A DNA stretch of 56,351 bases from Nocardia vinacea NBRC 16497 (GCF_000308835.1 NZ_BAGN01000217.1:1-56351), one strand, 5' to 3'; counted from the stretch's first letter, positions 7,886 to 16,495 are shown. The notes: a model not told the origin generated them from the sequence alone. Numbers and translations: made by a program.

Positions 7886-7937
7886 GTGCAAGTGGGTGCA
7901 AGAGATCGGTGACACCGTCGTGCAAGGGCCGTGCAAG
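7886..7937. promoter_or_regulatory. four GTGCAAG direct repeats upstream of drrAB
   Basis: GTGCAAG occurs at 7886-7892, 7896-7902, 7920-7926 and 7931-7937, arranged as two pairs with 10- and 11-base periods. Such phased direct repeats 24-75 bases before the exporter start look like a regulator binding region. The binding protein is unknown. Confidence 0.5.
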
Positions 7938-7960
7938 ACGGCGACCGCACAGTCTTATGC

Positions 7961-8950
7961 ATGACTTCTTTCGCACCCACTTCAGCGCTCGCCGTCGAGG
8001 CGGACAGCCTGGTCAAGGTGTTCGGGGAACAGCGCGCCGTCGACGGTGTGAGCCTGGCGGTTCCGCAGGGCTCGGTCTACGGCGTGCTCGGACCGAACGG
8101 CGCGGGCAAGACCACGACCATCCGCATGTTGGCCACCCTGTTGCGCCCGGACGGCGGCAGCGCCCGCATCTTCGGCCGTGACGTCGTCGCGGAACCGACG
8201 GCGGTCCGGTCCCTGGTCGGTGTCACCGGGCAGTACGCCTCGGTCGACGAGGACCTCACGGCCACCGAAAATCTGATCATCTTCTCCCGCCTGCTCGGCC
8301 TCAGCCGGATCGATGCCAGGCGCAAGTCGGTCGAACTACTGGAGGAGTTCGACCTCACCGAGGCGGCGAACAAGCCGCTGAAGAACTTCTCCGGCGGTAT
8401 GCGACGCCGCCTCGATCTGGCCGCCAGCCTGATCGCGACACCGCCGCTGTTGTTCCTGGACGAGCCGACCACCGGACTCGATCCGCGCACCCGCGCCCAG
8501 ATGTGGGAGACCATCCGGCGTCTGGTCCGCGAGGGCGCGACGGTGCTGCTCACCACGCAGTACCTGGACGAGGCCGATCAGCTCGCGGACCGGATCGCCG
8601 TCATCGACCACGGCAAGGTGATCGCCGACGGCACCGCAGACGAACTCAAGTCCTCGGTCGGCGGCTCGTCACTGCATCTGACCCTGGTCGATCGGGCCCA
8701 ACTCGAGGAGGCCCGTCGCATTGTCGCCGACTTCCTCGGCGCCGAGGCCCAGATCACGCCGGAGGCCGGACGGCTCACGGCGCCATTGCCGGATGCGGGC
8801 ATGACCGCCGATCTGCTGATCCGCCTGCGCGAGTGGGAGATCGCGGTCGACGAGATCACCGTCACCAAGCCCAGCCTCGACGAGGTCTTCCTCACCATCA
8901 CCGGCCACCCGGCCGAAGACGACAACGATTCGGAACGGAGCGCGGCATGA
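7961..8950 (+). CDS. DrrA-type ABC exporter ATP-binding subunit
   Basis: A 329-residue ATPase of the daunorubicin-resistance (DrrA) group, energising export of a drug or lipid through the DrrB-like partner. Walker A GPNGAGKTT starts at residue 44, the Q-loop is GVTGQYASVDEDLT, the signature is NFSGGMRRRL (142-151), Walker B LLFLDEPTTGLDP (163-175), and the H-loop segment LLTTQYLDEADQLADR is typical. A DUF4162-like C-terminal part (SLDEVFLTITGH) follows. ATG at 7961 was preferred over a GTG 30 bases upstream because homologues start shortly before the ATPase core and the operator-like repeats end at 7937. It overlaps drrB by ATGA. Confidence 0.92.
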   Translation: MTSFAPTSALAVEADSLVKVFGEQRAVDGVSLAVPQGSVYGVLGPNGAGKTTTIRMLATLLRPDGGSARIFGRDVVAEPTAVRSLVGVTGQYASVDEDLTATENLIIFSRLLGLSRIDARRKSVELLEEFDLTEAANKPLKNFSGGMRRRLDLAASLIATPPLLFLDEPTTGLDPRTRAQMWETIRRLVREGATVLLTTQYLDEADQLADRIAVIDHGKVIADGTADELKSSVGGSSLHLTLVDRAQLEEARRIVADFLGAEAQITPEAGRLTAPLPDAGMTADLLIRLREWEIAVDEITVTKPSLDEVFLTITGHPAEDDNDSERSAA

Positions 8951-9783
8951 CCACAATTACCGCACCAACCCCGGCGCGCCACGCTGCGCCGACCGCAATC
9001 CCGGAGGCCAGCAATAAGATCAGCCTCCGCCAGACCGTCGAGACCTCGTTCACGATGGCCTACCGCGGCATTCTGAAGATCAAGCACAACCCGGAACAGC
9101 TGTTCGATGTGACAATTCAGCCGATCCTGTTCACCGCGCTGTTCGCCTACATCTTCGGCGGCGCGATCTCGCACAACGTGCACGACTACCTGCCGATCCT
9201 GATTCCGGGCATCCTCGTGCAGACCGTGGTCCTCACCTCTGTCGTCACCGGTACCCAGCTGCGTGAGGATATGGACAAAGGCGTCTTCGACCGGTTCAAA
9301 TCCCTGCCCATTTCCCGCATTTCGGCGCTGGCCGGCGCATTGATCGCCGATATGGTGCGCTACAGTCTCGCGACCGTGCTCACCGTGGTCGTCGGCCTGT
9401 GCCTCGGCTACCGTCCCGGCGGCGGGTTCGTCGGGGTCGTGGTCGCCGGTGTGGTGGTGATCTTCTGCTCATTCGCGGTGAGCTGGATCTGGGCGCTGGT
9501 GGGTGTCACGGGTAAGAGTGCCGCTGGCGTGCAGGGCATTTCGATGATGATCATGTTCCCGCTGACCTTCATGTCCGGTGCGTTCGCACAGGTCAGCACG
9601 ATGCCGGGTTGGCTGCAGGGCATCAACCACGCGAACCCGATCTACTACATGGTCAATGCCGCCCGAGAGTTGATGAACGGCAACGCCTACAGCAGCGATC
9701 TGGTCTGGTCACTGGTCGGCTCGGTGGTCGTGATCGTGATCTTCGCGCCGCTCGCGGTCCGGGCTTACATGCGCCGGGCTTGA
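8947..9783 (+). CDS. DrrB-type ABC exporter permease
   Basis: A 278-residue membrane protein with about six transmembrane helices and an ABC-2 domain: FEQ-type entry KIKHNPEQLFDVTIQPILFT, FAYIFGGAI, an EDMDKGVFDRFKSLPISR coupling loop, and the C-terminal motif NPIYYMVNAARELMNG. These match DrrB/ODR permeases. It forms the membrane channel with the preceding ATPase, whose stop overlaps its ATG. The substrate is not evident; closeness to the AfsR-like regulator suggests secondary metabolism or stress, but this is inference. Confidence 0.92.
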   Translation: MTTITAPTPARHAAPTAIPEASNKISLRQTVETSFTMAYRGILKIKHNPEQLFDVTIQPILFTALFAYIFGGAISHNVHDYLPILIPGILVQTVVLTSVVTGTQLREDMDKGVFDRFKSLPISRISALAGALIADMVRYSLATVLTVVVGLCLGYRPGGGFVGVVVAGVVVIFCSFAVSWIWALVGVTGKSAAGVQGISMMIMFPLTFMSGAFAQVSTMPGWLQGINHANPIYYMVNAARELMNGNAYSSDLVWSLVGSVVVIVIFAPLAVRAYMRRA

Positions 9784-9800
9784 TCACTCAGGTCTGACCC

Positions 9801-9838
9801 GAAAGTCGCGGTGGGTAAGTCACCCACCGCGATTTTCG
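9801..9838. terminator. bidirectional terminator shared by drrB and the AfsR-like gene
   Basis: TCGCGGTGGGT (9806-9816) pairs perfectly with ACCCACCGCGA (9822-9832) across a 5-base loop. The stem extends with A-T/G-T pairs into GAAAG and TTTTC, giving T-rich tails on both strands. It sits between convergent genes, and the last codons and the TGA of the minus-strand regulator lie inside it. Confidence 0.85.
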
Positions 9839-12800
9839 TTGTCCCAGAACAGCTCCTGCAGGAGTTCGAGGATCCGCGCCGCCGCTTGGCGTCGACGCAT
9901 CCCGGCGGCCCGGGTCAGTGCTGCATCGAAGCGCTCGTCCCCGACCGTTGTTCGGTGCAGTTCCACGTGCCGCCGCAATTCGGCCGACGGACTATCCTGT
10001 CGCCCCATGACTTTGCCGGCCAGCGAAACCAACTCCAAGCCGATCTCCGAATCGCGTTGGACCGCGAGATAATACGTTCCGACCGCGTTGCCGACCGCAC
10101 CGATCTGCGGCAGGTCGTAGAACTGTCCGAGTCGGCCCACCGCGAGGCCGAGCAGCGTGCGCGCGATATCGTCGGCCTGCGCCGCCCGTCCGTACAGCAC
10201 GTACGCGTCCAGGGCCCCGCTCGCGGTCATCAGAATGCCCGGGCCGGGCATCGGTTCGTCATTGGGCCAGCCGTACAGGTCGAGTGCCCGACGATAGTGG
10301 CGCAGCCCGGCGTCGATATCGCCCTCTGCCAGTTCGAGTTCCGCCATGCCGATGACCACCGGTGCCAGACGGTGGTTGCGTCGGATGTGCGGGTCGTCGA
10401 TCGCGGTGCCATGCGCCGGATCACCGTCCGCGGCGCCGAGCGCGAAGCCCAGCTCCCGCCGCCCTTCCGCGAACCGCCCCGCGCCGATCAGCGATATCGC
10501 GAGATAGCTGCGTATCTCAACGGCCTCTTCGTGGGCACGCAACTCCCGCAACAGCTCCGCGGCCCGGCGGTAGTAATCCACCGCATCGGCATAATGCGCG
10601 GTCTGTCCGGCGAGCTGCCCGAGGTGCTGGGTAACCATCGCCGTGCCCCAGACATCAGAGCCCTCGATCAGCTGCAAGGCGGCCTTCGCGTCCCGGGCGG
10701 AGCCGTAGACATGGCCGGCGTTCTCCCTGATATTCGCGCGCATGAACACCGCCGCGGCGCGTACCACCGGGTCCGGCGACTTCGCACCGTCGGCGAATAG
10801 CCTGGGTGCGTCCGCACCCGAGGTATCCGAGCAGGCCATGACGCCGAGAAAGCGCACTCCACTATTGAGATCGATTGCGGTGCTGAGCAATCGACGGACC
10901 CGCGCCCGAGTGGTCGCCACCGCACGCAGATCGCTGCCCTGATACACCATGTGCATACCGATCAGCAGGTGCGCGAGCATCTGCAGATCGGCGAACGTAC
11001 CGTGCACCGGACCGGGTTCGGGTGCCAGGTTGATAATCCGGCGCCCCCAACCGCTCAGCTCCATATGCGCGCCACGCATCACCCAGAGCGTGCCGACGAT
11101 CGGGAAGACCCGGTACACCGTGCGGGCGTCCCTGCGCTCCAACGCATATCGCAGCACCGCGACCAGGTTGTCGAGTTCCGCACCGACCGAGAGCACGGTG
11201 GCCACCTGCTCGTCGGAGACATAACGCTGCACCGTGGCGATCGAATAGTCACGGGCCCAGCGCGACATCCGATCCATCACCACGGGACGCTCGTCGATCG
11301 CACCCGAAATGCCCGCCGCCGCATCGGATCCGGTCAGCGCGAGCTGTTCCTCCCCGAATTCGCGAACGGTTTCCAGCATTCGGTAGCGGGTGCCGATCAG
11401 GCCTTCATCGTCGTCCAGGACGGTCAGCAGCGATTGGCCGACCAGTCCGTCCACGGCCGTGGCCACATCGTCGACATCCGGGCCGCCCGCCACCACTTCG
11501 GCGGCATCGAGGGTGAACCCGGCCGGAAAGCGGCACAGCCTGCGCAAGGCGATCTGTTGCGACTCTTCCAGCAGATTCCAGCTCCATGCGATCACCGCAT
11601 GCAAGGTGCGATGGCGTTCCGGTGAGGAGCGATCTCCGCTGCGCAGCAAGGCGAATCGGTGTTCCAGGCGGGTTTCGATTTCCTCGACGCTCATGGTCCG
11701 CACGCGGGCGGCCGCGAGTTCGATGGCCAGTGGCAGCCCGTCGAGTGTGGTGCACAGCCGGGCCACCACTTCGGGATCCAGGCGCACTGTCGGCCGCACC
11801 GCACGGGCTCTGGCCATGAACAGCTCGGTTGCGGGCGATCCGGCCGCATCGATTGCCAAGGGCGCCAGCGGATAGACCGTTTCCGCGGTGATCGCCAGCG
11901 GCGCTCGGCTGGTGGTGAGGACACTGAGCTGGTCGCAGCTGCCGACCAGGTCGGCGACCACCTCGGCGACCGCGTCGATCAGATGCTCGCAGTTGTCCAA
12001 GATCAACAGCGTCGGGCGGGCGGCGAGCGCATCGCGCAGTCGGCGACCGGCATCGCTGTAACCGGTGGAGCGCCGCCACGCCGTCTCGCGGACGATCTCG
12101 CCGAGGCCGAGCGTCGTGCTGATCGCGGCCTCGATATCGGCGCGCGGATCGGCATCGGCGGTCGTATCGGCCCGCACCGAGGCCAACTCGACCAGCACCA
12201 CGGATTCGCTGCGCGCGACCCGTGCGCCCAATTCGTTGGCCACCCTGGTCTTTCCGGTGCCGCCGGGGCCGAGGACGGTGGTCACCCGGGAGCGGTGCAG
12301 TAGTTGCGCGAGTGCGTCCAGATCGGTGGCGCGTCCGAGTAGGGCATTGGGGGCGGCGCGCAGGCCGATCGCGGAGCTGGCACTCGGTGGCGCGGCGGCC
12401 GAATCCGAAACTCGTCCAATCGAATCCAGTGCCGTCGCGTCCCGCCCTGCGGAATCCCGTGCGACCGAATCCGCTACCGCGGACGATACCGTCGGATCAG
12501 CCGGTGTGACCGAATTCACGACGGGCGTCGGCTTCGGTACGACCCCACCGTGATCGGTCCGCGATGCGAATCCTGGCACCGGATCACCCCGCAGGATAGC
12601 GGTATTCAGCTCGACCAGCGCCGGACCCGGATCCGCGCCGAGTTCTTCGACAAGTCGCCCACGGATCGATGCGAAGACATCGAGGGCTTCGTTGGGCCGA
12701 CCGGCCGCGGCGAGCAACCGCATCAAGGTGGCGTGCGCGGCCTCGTCGAGCGGCTTGGCGGCCGTGGCGCGGCGGGTGATCGCCACCGCGCCGTCGAGAT

Positions 12801-13374
12801 CACCGCCGGCGACCCGGGCGGCGACCTCGATCGCCTCCAGTTCGGACCAGCGGTGGGCGGCCGCGGCGCGCAGCTCGTCGGCGAGATCGCCCGCGGGTAG
12901 GTCGGCACCTGGCTCGCCGCGCCAGAGCGATCTGGCCTGGGTCAGCACCTCTAGACATCCGGCATGATCACCGTCGGCTTGTTTGGCGCGGGCCGCGCGC
13001 ACCAGGTAGTCCACAAGGGTCAAATCGACCTGATCAGCGGTCAGCGTGAGACGGTAGCCCGCCGGACCGATCTCCAGCGCCGCATCCGGTAGCGCCGCCC
13101 GCAGTCGCGACACCTGGGTGTGCAGTGCGTTCATCGGCGAGCGCGGCGGCTGCTCACCCCACACCTCATCGATCAGTGCCTGGGCACTGCGGCTGCGGCC
13201 GGGACGCAGGGCCAGCGCGGCGAGCAGCAGTCGCGACCGTGCCCCGGGTAGCGCTGCGAGCGTGCCGTCTCGGCGTAGCGCGATTTCGCCCAGCAGGGCC
13301 ACTACGACCGATTCGCCTGCGGGCGTCGTCAGGGTTTGACTTCGGCCGTTCGGGCCGCTCTGATCGGGAAACAT
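9820..13374 (-). CDS. AfsR/SARP-type regulator with BTAD, NB-ARC ATPase and TPR regions
   Basis: A 1184-residue transcription regulator. Order: OmpR-like winged helix with ARSRLLLAALALRPGRSRSA (about 24-110), bacterial transcriptional activation domain (about 115-265), a low-complexity Ser/Asp/Ala linker (about 271-340), an STAND/NB-ARC ATPase with P-loop GPGGTGKTR (369-377), Walker B LLILDNCEHL (456-465) and GLPLAIELAAARVR, then helical TPR-like repeats. These proteins switch on secondary-metabolite or stress genes after nucleotide binding. ATG at 13374 was chosen over an upstream in-frame start at 13539 because a TACGAT -10 box lies at 13389-13384, making the mRNA almost leaderless. The target could be the convergent exporter or a distant cluster. 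Confidence 0.9.
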   Translation of the reverse strand: MFPDQSGPNGRSQTLTTPAGESVVVALLGEIALRRDGTLAALPGARSRLLLAALALRPGRSRSAQALIDEVWGEQPPRSPMNALHTQVSRLRAALPDAALEIGPAGYRLTLTADQVDLTLVDYLVRAARAKQADGDHAGCLEVLTQARSLWRGEPGADLPAGDLADELRAAAAHRWSELEAIEVAARVAGGDLDGAVAITRRATAAKPLDEAAHATLMRLLAAAGRPNEALDVFASIRGRLVEELGADPGPALVELNTAILRGDPVPGFASRTDHGGVVPKPTPVVNSVTPADPTVSSAVADSVARDSAGRDATALDSIGRVSDSAAAPPSASSAIGLRAAPNALLGRATDLDALAQLLHRSRVTTVLGPGGTGKTRVANELGARVARSESVVLVELASVRADTTADADPRADIEAAISTTLGLGEIVRETAWRRSTGYSDAGRRLRDALAARPTLLILDNCEHLIDAVAEVVADLVGSCDQLSVLTTSRAPLAITAETVYPLAPLAIDAAGSPATELFMARARAVRPTVRLDPEVVARLCTTLDGLPLAIELAAARVRTMSVEEIETRLEHRFALLRSGDRSSPERHRTLHAVIAWSWNLLEESQQIALRRLCRFPAGFTLDAAEVVAGGPDVDDVATAVDGLVGQSLLTVLDDDEGLIGTRYRMLETVREFGEEQLALTGSDAAAGISGAIDERPVVMDRMSRWARDYSIATVQRYVSDEQVATVLSVGAELDNLVAVLRYALERRDARTVYRVFPIVGTLWVMRGAHMELSGWGRRIINLAPEPGPVHGTFADLQMLAHLLIGMHMVYQGSDLRAVATTRARVRRLLSTAIDLNSGVRFLGVMACSDTSGADAPRLFADGAKSPDPVVRAAAVFMRANIRENAGHVYGSARDAKAALQLIEGSDVWGTAMVTQHLGQLAGQTAHYADAVDYYRRAAELLRELRAHEEAVEIRSYLAISLIGAGRFAEGRRELGFALGAADGDPAHGTAIDDPHIRRNHRLAPVVIGMAELELAEGDIDAGLRHYRRALDLYGWPNDEPMPGPGILMTASGALDAYVLYGRAAQADDIARTLLGLAVGRLGQFYDLPQIGAVGNAVGTYYLAVQRDSEIGLELVSLAGKVMGRQDSPSAELRRHVELHRTTVGDERFDAALTRAAGMRRRQAAARILELLQELFWDNENRGG

Positions 13375-13585
13375 TCCGTGGTTATCGTATGCGAGCCCCG
13401 GCGCGAGCGACGGGCTCGGAGGCGGTAGCGCAAGGGCAAAACAGTCGGCCGCCAGGCCGCCCGTTGAGGGTGGGAGACGGGCGGGCCCATGGAGGGACCC
13501 GGGAGTGCCGAAATCGAATACTGTGTGCCAGGCTGACATGGTTTTTCGCCCCTGTTCGGACCGCTGAGGCGTTTACGCTGTGCGC

Positions 13586-14062
13586 ATGGCTGAGTTCGAA
13601 ATCGTTCGGCAGGCTGTGATCACGGCCGAGCCCGCGCGCATTCATGGGCTGATCGATAACTTCCACGAGTGGACCAAGTGGTCGCCGTGGGAGGACGTCG
13701 ATCCGCAACTGCAGCGGAAGTACTCCGGACCGGACGCTGGAGTCGGCGCCAAGTACGCCTGGGACGGCAACCGCAAGGCCGGTCGCGGCAGCATGGAGAT
13801 CACCTCCAGTGACGACCGGGAAATAGGTATCCGGCTGGCCTTCGAGAAGCCGTTCAAGGCCACCAATAAGACGACCTTCGAGCTGAACCCGGTCTCGGCC
13901 CTGGAAGGAGGAGAACCCCGCACCGAGGTGGTCTGGCGGATGAGAGGTCAGCACAAGGGCCTGATGGGCGTGATCGGGAAGGTGTTCCCGATCGACAATA
14001 TGATCGGCAAGGACTTCGAAAAGGGCCTCGACCGACTGAAGACCGCCGCCGAAGCCAACTGA
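13586..14062 (+). CDS. SRPBCC (polyketide cyclase/START-like) protein
   Basis: A 158-residue protein starting MAEFEIVRQAVITAEPARIH, with WTKWSPWEDVDPQLQRKYSG, GSMEITSSDDREIGIRLAFE and TEVVWRMRGQHKGLMGVIGK. Order and spacing fit SRPBCC proteins of the polyketide cyclase/dehydrase type, which bind hydrophobic ligands in a helix-grip fold. The ligand is unknown. The ATG is 6 bases after a TACGCT box, so it is probably leaderless. It is divergent from the AfsR-like gene and upstream of menA. Confidence 0.85.
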   Translation: MAEFEIVRQAVITAEPARIHGLIDNFHEWTKWSPWEDVDPQLQRKYSGPDAGVGAKYAWDGNRKAGRGSMEITSSDDREIGIRLAFEKPFKATNKTTFELNPVSALEGGEPRTEVVWRMRGQHKGLMGVIGKVFPIDNMIGKDFEKGLDRLKTAAEAN

Positions 14063-14107
14063 ACCGCCCGAGCGGACCGAACCGCGGCCGCGCATTAGGC
14101 TGCGAAG

Positions 14108-14980
14108 ATGGCTACTGCAGCGCAATGGATCGAGGGCGCACGGCCCCGCACCCTGCCGAACGCGATCGCCCCTGTCCTCGCCGGAACCGGCGCCGCCGCC
14201 TCCATCGATGGCGCGGTGTGGTGGAAAGCGGTTCTCGCGCTGCTGGTTTCGCTGGCCTTGATCATCGGGGTGAATTACGCCAACGACTACTCCGACGGCA
14301 TCCGCGGCACCGATGACGTGCGGGTCGGTCCGCTGCGGCTGGTCGGGCAGAAGCTCGCCTCGCCCGCCACGGTCAAGAATGCCGCGATCATCAGCCTGGC
14401 CATCGGCGCGGTCTTCGGGCTGGTGCTCGTCATCGCGACGGCGTGGTGGTTGCTGCTGGTCGGCCTGGCCTGCCTGGCCGGTGCCTGGTTCTACACCGGC
14501 GGCCGCAAGCCCTACGGCTACAGCGGGTTCGGTGAGCTGGCGGTCTTCGTCTTCTTCGGCCTGATCGGGGTGCTCGGTACCGAATTCGTACAGGCCGAGC
14601 GGATCGAATGGGCGGGTCTGGTGCTGGCGATCGGGGTCGGGGCGTTCTCCAGCGCGGTGCTGGTCGCCAATAACCTGCGCGATATTCCGACCGATACCGA
14701 ATCCGGGAAGGTCACGCTCGCGGTCAAACTCGGCGATCCGCGGACCCGGACGCTGCACCTGGCGCTGCTCCTGGTGCCGTTCATCGCGACGCTGCTGTTG
14801 GTCGTCCGCACGCCCTGGGCGCTGGTCGGACTGGTCGCCGTGCCGTTGGCGGTGCGCGCCAATGCACCGGTGCGCTCCGGCAAGGGTGGGCTGGAATTGA
14901 TTCCGGCGCTCCGCGATTCGGGGTTGGCGCTGTTGGCGTGGTCGGCGGTTACCGCACTGGCACTGGGTATCGCAGGATAG
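14108..14980 (+). CDS. menA: 1,4-dihydroxy-2-naphthoate polyprenyltransferase
   Basis: MenA attaches the polyprenyl tail to dihydroxynaphthoate in the membrane, giving demethylmenaquinone. The 290-residue protein has eight or so membrane helices and the two aspartate-rich prenyl-diphosphate motifs: NDYSDGIRGTDD (59-70) and NNLRDIPTDTESGK (188-201). The start MATAAQWIEGARPRTLPNAI is typical. A TAGGCT box ends 6 bases before the ATG, so the transcript is likely leaderless. menD, menB and menE are nearby; menC, menF and menH are not in the window. Confidence 0.96.
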   Translation: MATAAQWIEGARPRTLPNAIAPVLAGTGAAASIDGAVWWKAVLALLVSLALIIGVNYANDYSDGIRGTDDVRVGPLRLVGQKLASPATVKNAAIISLAIGAVFGLVLVIATAWWLLLVGLACLAGAWFYTGGRKPYGYSGFGELAVFVFFGLIGVLGTEFVQAERIEWAGLVLAIGVGAFSSAVLVANNLRDIPTDTESGKVTLAVKLGDPRTRTLHLALLLVPFIATLLLVVRTPWALVGLVAVPLAVRANAPVRSGKGGLELIPALRDSGLALLAWSAVTALALGIAG

Positions 14981-15014
14981 GGACCGCGAAGCGCGGCACC
15001 CAGTTGGCGCCGAC

Positions 15015-15089
15015 GGATCCGAGTGTGCACTTCCCGGCCGAATTCGGCAATTTCCGCCTCGTTCGCGCAAAGAATGCACGCTCGGACCC
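15015..15089. repeat. long-loop inverted repeat (family with 56194-56269)
   Basis: GGATCCGAGTGTGCA (15015-15029) faces TGCACGCTCGGACCC (15075-15089) with two mismatches and a 45-base loop. A closely related pair lies at 56194-56269. Both sit between convergent genes. Confidence 0.55.
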
Positions 15090-15129
15090 ATTCCGCCTTT
15101 GAACGAGCCGTGAGCGCGCCAGGAAACTG

Positions 15130-15516
15130 CTAGTCGTCGCCGTCCGGAACCAGGACGCCGAGGATCCAGTTGACCACCGCGACAATGATGCCGCCCCACA
15201 CCGCTGCCCAGAAGCCGTCGATACGCAGGCCGTAGTCGGTGGTCTCGGTGATCTTCGCGGTGAGCCACAACATCAGCGCGTTGATCACCAGCAGAAACAG
15301 GCCGAGGGTCACGATGACCAGCGGCAGCGATAGAAGTTTCACGATCGGCTTGACCAGCGCGTTCACCACGGTGAAGACCACGGCGACGGCCAGGATGACA
15401 ATGACTTTGCCGCCATTGCCCTTGTCCTCGGGACTCCAAATCTCGATCTTGTCGACCCATGCTGCCGCCAGCCAGATGGCAACGGCGTTGATGATCAAGC
15501 GAATCAGAAGCTGCAT
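15130..15516 (-). CDS. phage-holin-family (YvlD-like) membrane protein
   Basis: A 128-residue protein with four membrane helices, starting MQLLIRLIINAVAIWLAAAW and containing VVNALVKPIVKLLSLPLVIV, LGLFLLVINALMLWLTA and a final WGGIIVAVVNWILGVL. This is the phage holin family 4 / YvlD pattern; the bacterial proteins are not proven holins and their function is uncertain. A TAGCAT box lies 6 bases before the ATG, suggesting a leaderless message. The 45-residue loop between helices 1 and 2 contains the charged IEIWSPEDKGNGGK. Confidence 0.88.
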   Translation of the reverse strand: MQLLIRLIINAVAIWLAAAWVDKIEIWSPEDKGNGGKVIVILAVAVVFTVVNALVKPIVKLLSLPLVIVTLGLFLLVINALMLWLTAKITETTDYGLRIDGFWAAVWGGIIVAVVNWILGVLVPDGDD

Positions 15517-15539
15517 GGCTTGATGCTAGGCCCGACGGG

Positions 15540-15588
15540 CGGGCATGTGCTGCCACAAACCGCGAATCGAGCGGCGCACACATGCCCG
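15540..15588 (-). terminator. hairpin downstream of the Clp-N gene
   Basis: CGGGCATGTG (15540-15549) pairs with CACATGCCCG (15579-15588) over a 29-base loop, just after the Clp-N stop codon. There is no T-run, so it is a candidate only. Confidence 0.4.
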
Positions 15589-15593
15589 ACCCC

Positions 15594-16172
15594 TCACGCG
15601 GCACGGTCGAGCAGCGCGTGCACCTTTGGTCGGAGCGCATCGATCGCTTTCGAACCGCCGAGGATGCGGATGGTGGTCGCATTGGGCGCGCGCAGAATGC
15701 CTAGCAGCAGGTGCCCGGATTCGATGGACCTGTCCTTGCGGGCCATGGCTTCGCGCAGTCCCAGCTCCAACACCTTCTTGGCATCCCTGGTGAACGGGAT
15801 GTGACCCCAGTTCCGATCGCGGCCGCGGCCGAATCGGGACCGCTCCTCGGGCACGGCCCGTTCCAGCGCATCCTCGCCGAAGGTGGCCTCCAGGCTCTCG
15901 CGCACCGCATCCAGATCGATGCCGATCGAACGCAGCGCCTCGGCGTCCTCCGCACCGAGCGGCTGGCCTTTGGCCTGCTGGCCTAGGGTTTTCAGCACCT
16001 CTCGGTGGGTGAGCCCCGCCTCCTCGAGCAGTGTCTTCAATTCCGGCTCGCCCTGTGCCAACAGACCGAGCAGGACATGCTCCACCTCGATCCTGGGTGC
16101 GCGCAGTTCCCGCGCGTCTTCCTGAGCGATGACGATCGCCGTTCGCGCCGACCTGCTGAACCGTTCGAACAT
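15594..16172 (-). CDS. stand-alone Clp N-terminal-domain protein (ClpC2-like)
   Basis: A 192-residue protein with only a Clp_N double repeat and no AAA+ ATPase: MFERFSRSARTAIVIAQEDA, EVEHVLLGLLAQGEPELKTL, then a second repeat with FTRDAKKVLELGLREAMARK and IESGHLLLGILRAPNATTIR. The Clp N-domain binds adaptors, phospho-arginine substrates and antibiotics such as cyclomarin. Mycobacterial ClpC2, as I recall, fuses an HTH and a Clp N-domain and controls its own gene. Here the HTH is a separate gene whose TGA overlaps this ATG (TGATG). Role: probable sensor or decoy for the ClpC1 system. Confidence 0.88.
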   Translation of the reverse strand: MFERFSRSARTAIVIAQEDARELRAPRIEVEHVLLGLLAQGEPELKTLLEEAGLTHREVLKTLGQQAKGQPLGAEDAEALRSIGIDLDAVRESLEATFGEDALERAVPEERSRFGRGRDRNWGHIPFTRDAKKVLELGLREAMARKDRSIESGHLLLGILRAPNATTIRILGGSKAIDALRPKVHALLDRAA

Positions 16173-16393
16173 CAGCGGTTCCCGCCTCTCCGGTTGTATT
16201 TCTGGTGGACCGCCTGCTTGCTGACCTCGAGCGCCTCCGCGATCGCCTGCCAGGACCAGCCCTGTTCGCGGGCATTGGTCACCTGGATCGCCTCCAGTCG
16301 TTCGAGCAGCCGACGCAGAGCGAGCACCGCGCGCAGCCCGACCTTGGGGTCCGGACTGCCTGCGGCGGCCGCCAGTGTGGTTGCTTCAGTCAT
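16172..16393 (-). CDS. helix-turn-helix protein, partner of the Clp-N protein
   Basis: A 73-residue DNA-binding protein ending with the HTH segment REQGWSWQAIAEALEVSKQA followed by VHQKYNRRGGNR. The N-terminal half is a short helix-rich dimerisation segment (VLALRRLLERLEAIQV). Two identical-type dyads directly before its ATG are likely its operators. Stop and next start share TGATG, so the HTH and Clp-N subunits should be made in fixed ratio. In ClpC2 proteins the two are one chain; this is a split version. Confidence 0.88.
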   Translation of the reverse strand: MTEATTLAAAAGSPDPKVGLRAVLALRRLLERLEAIQVTNAREQGWSWQAIAEALEVSKQAVHQKYNRRGGNR

Positions 16394-16396
16394 GTC

Positions 16397-16441
16397 GTCA
16401 ATTTTGATTGACGAACTCCGGAGTTGTCAACGAAAATTGAC
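16397..16441 (-). promoter_or_regulatory. double dyad operator of the HTH/Clp-N operon
   Basis: GTCAATTTTGATTGAC (16397-16412) and GTCAACGAAAATTGAC (16426-16441) are two palindromes with GTCAA/TTGAC arms and six-base centres, 29 bases apart. The first ends four bases before the HTH start codon. AT-rich sequence here contrasts strongly with the GC-rich surroundings. Autoregulation by the HTH protein is inferred. Confidence 0.75.
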
Positions 16442-16458
16442 GAGGCTCGCCGCGAGAG

Positions 16459-16482
16459 AACCCCGGCGCTGCGGCCGGGGTT
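16459..16482 (-). terminator. terminator-like hairpin after cds1
   Basis: AACCCCGGC (16459-16467) pairs with GGCCGGGGTT (16473-16482). It follows the cds1 stop (16496) on the minus strand and precedes the operator of the next operon. There is no T-tract, so it would be an actinobacterial I-shaped terminator. Confidence 0.55.
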
Positions 16483-16495
16483 GCGATATCGCGTG

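Noticed and set aside
9811..10800. 329-codon plus-strand ORF opposite the AfsR-like gene
   Set aside because: Same reason; it has no ribosome-binding site and the opposite strand encodes recognisable TPR and ATPase sequence.
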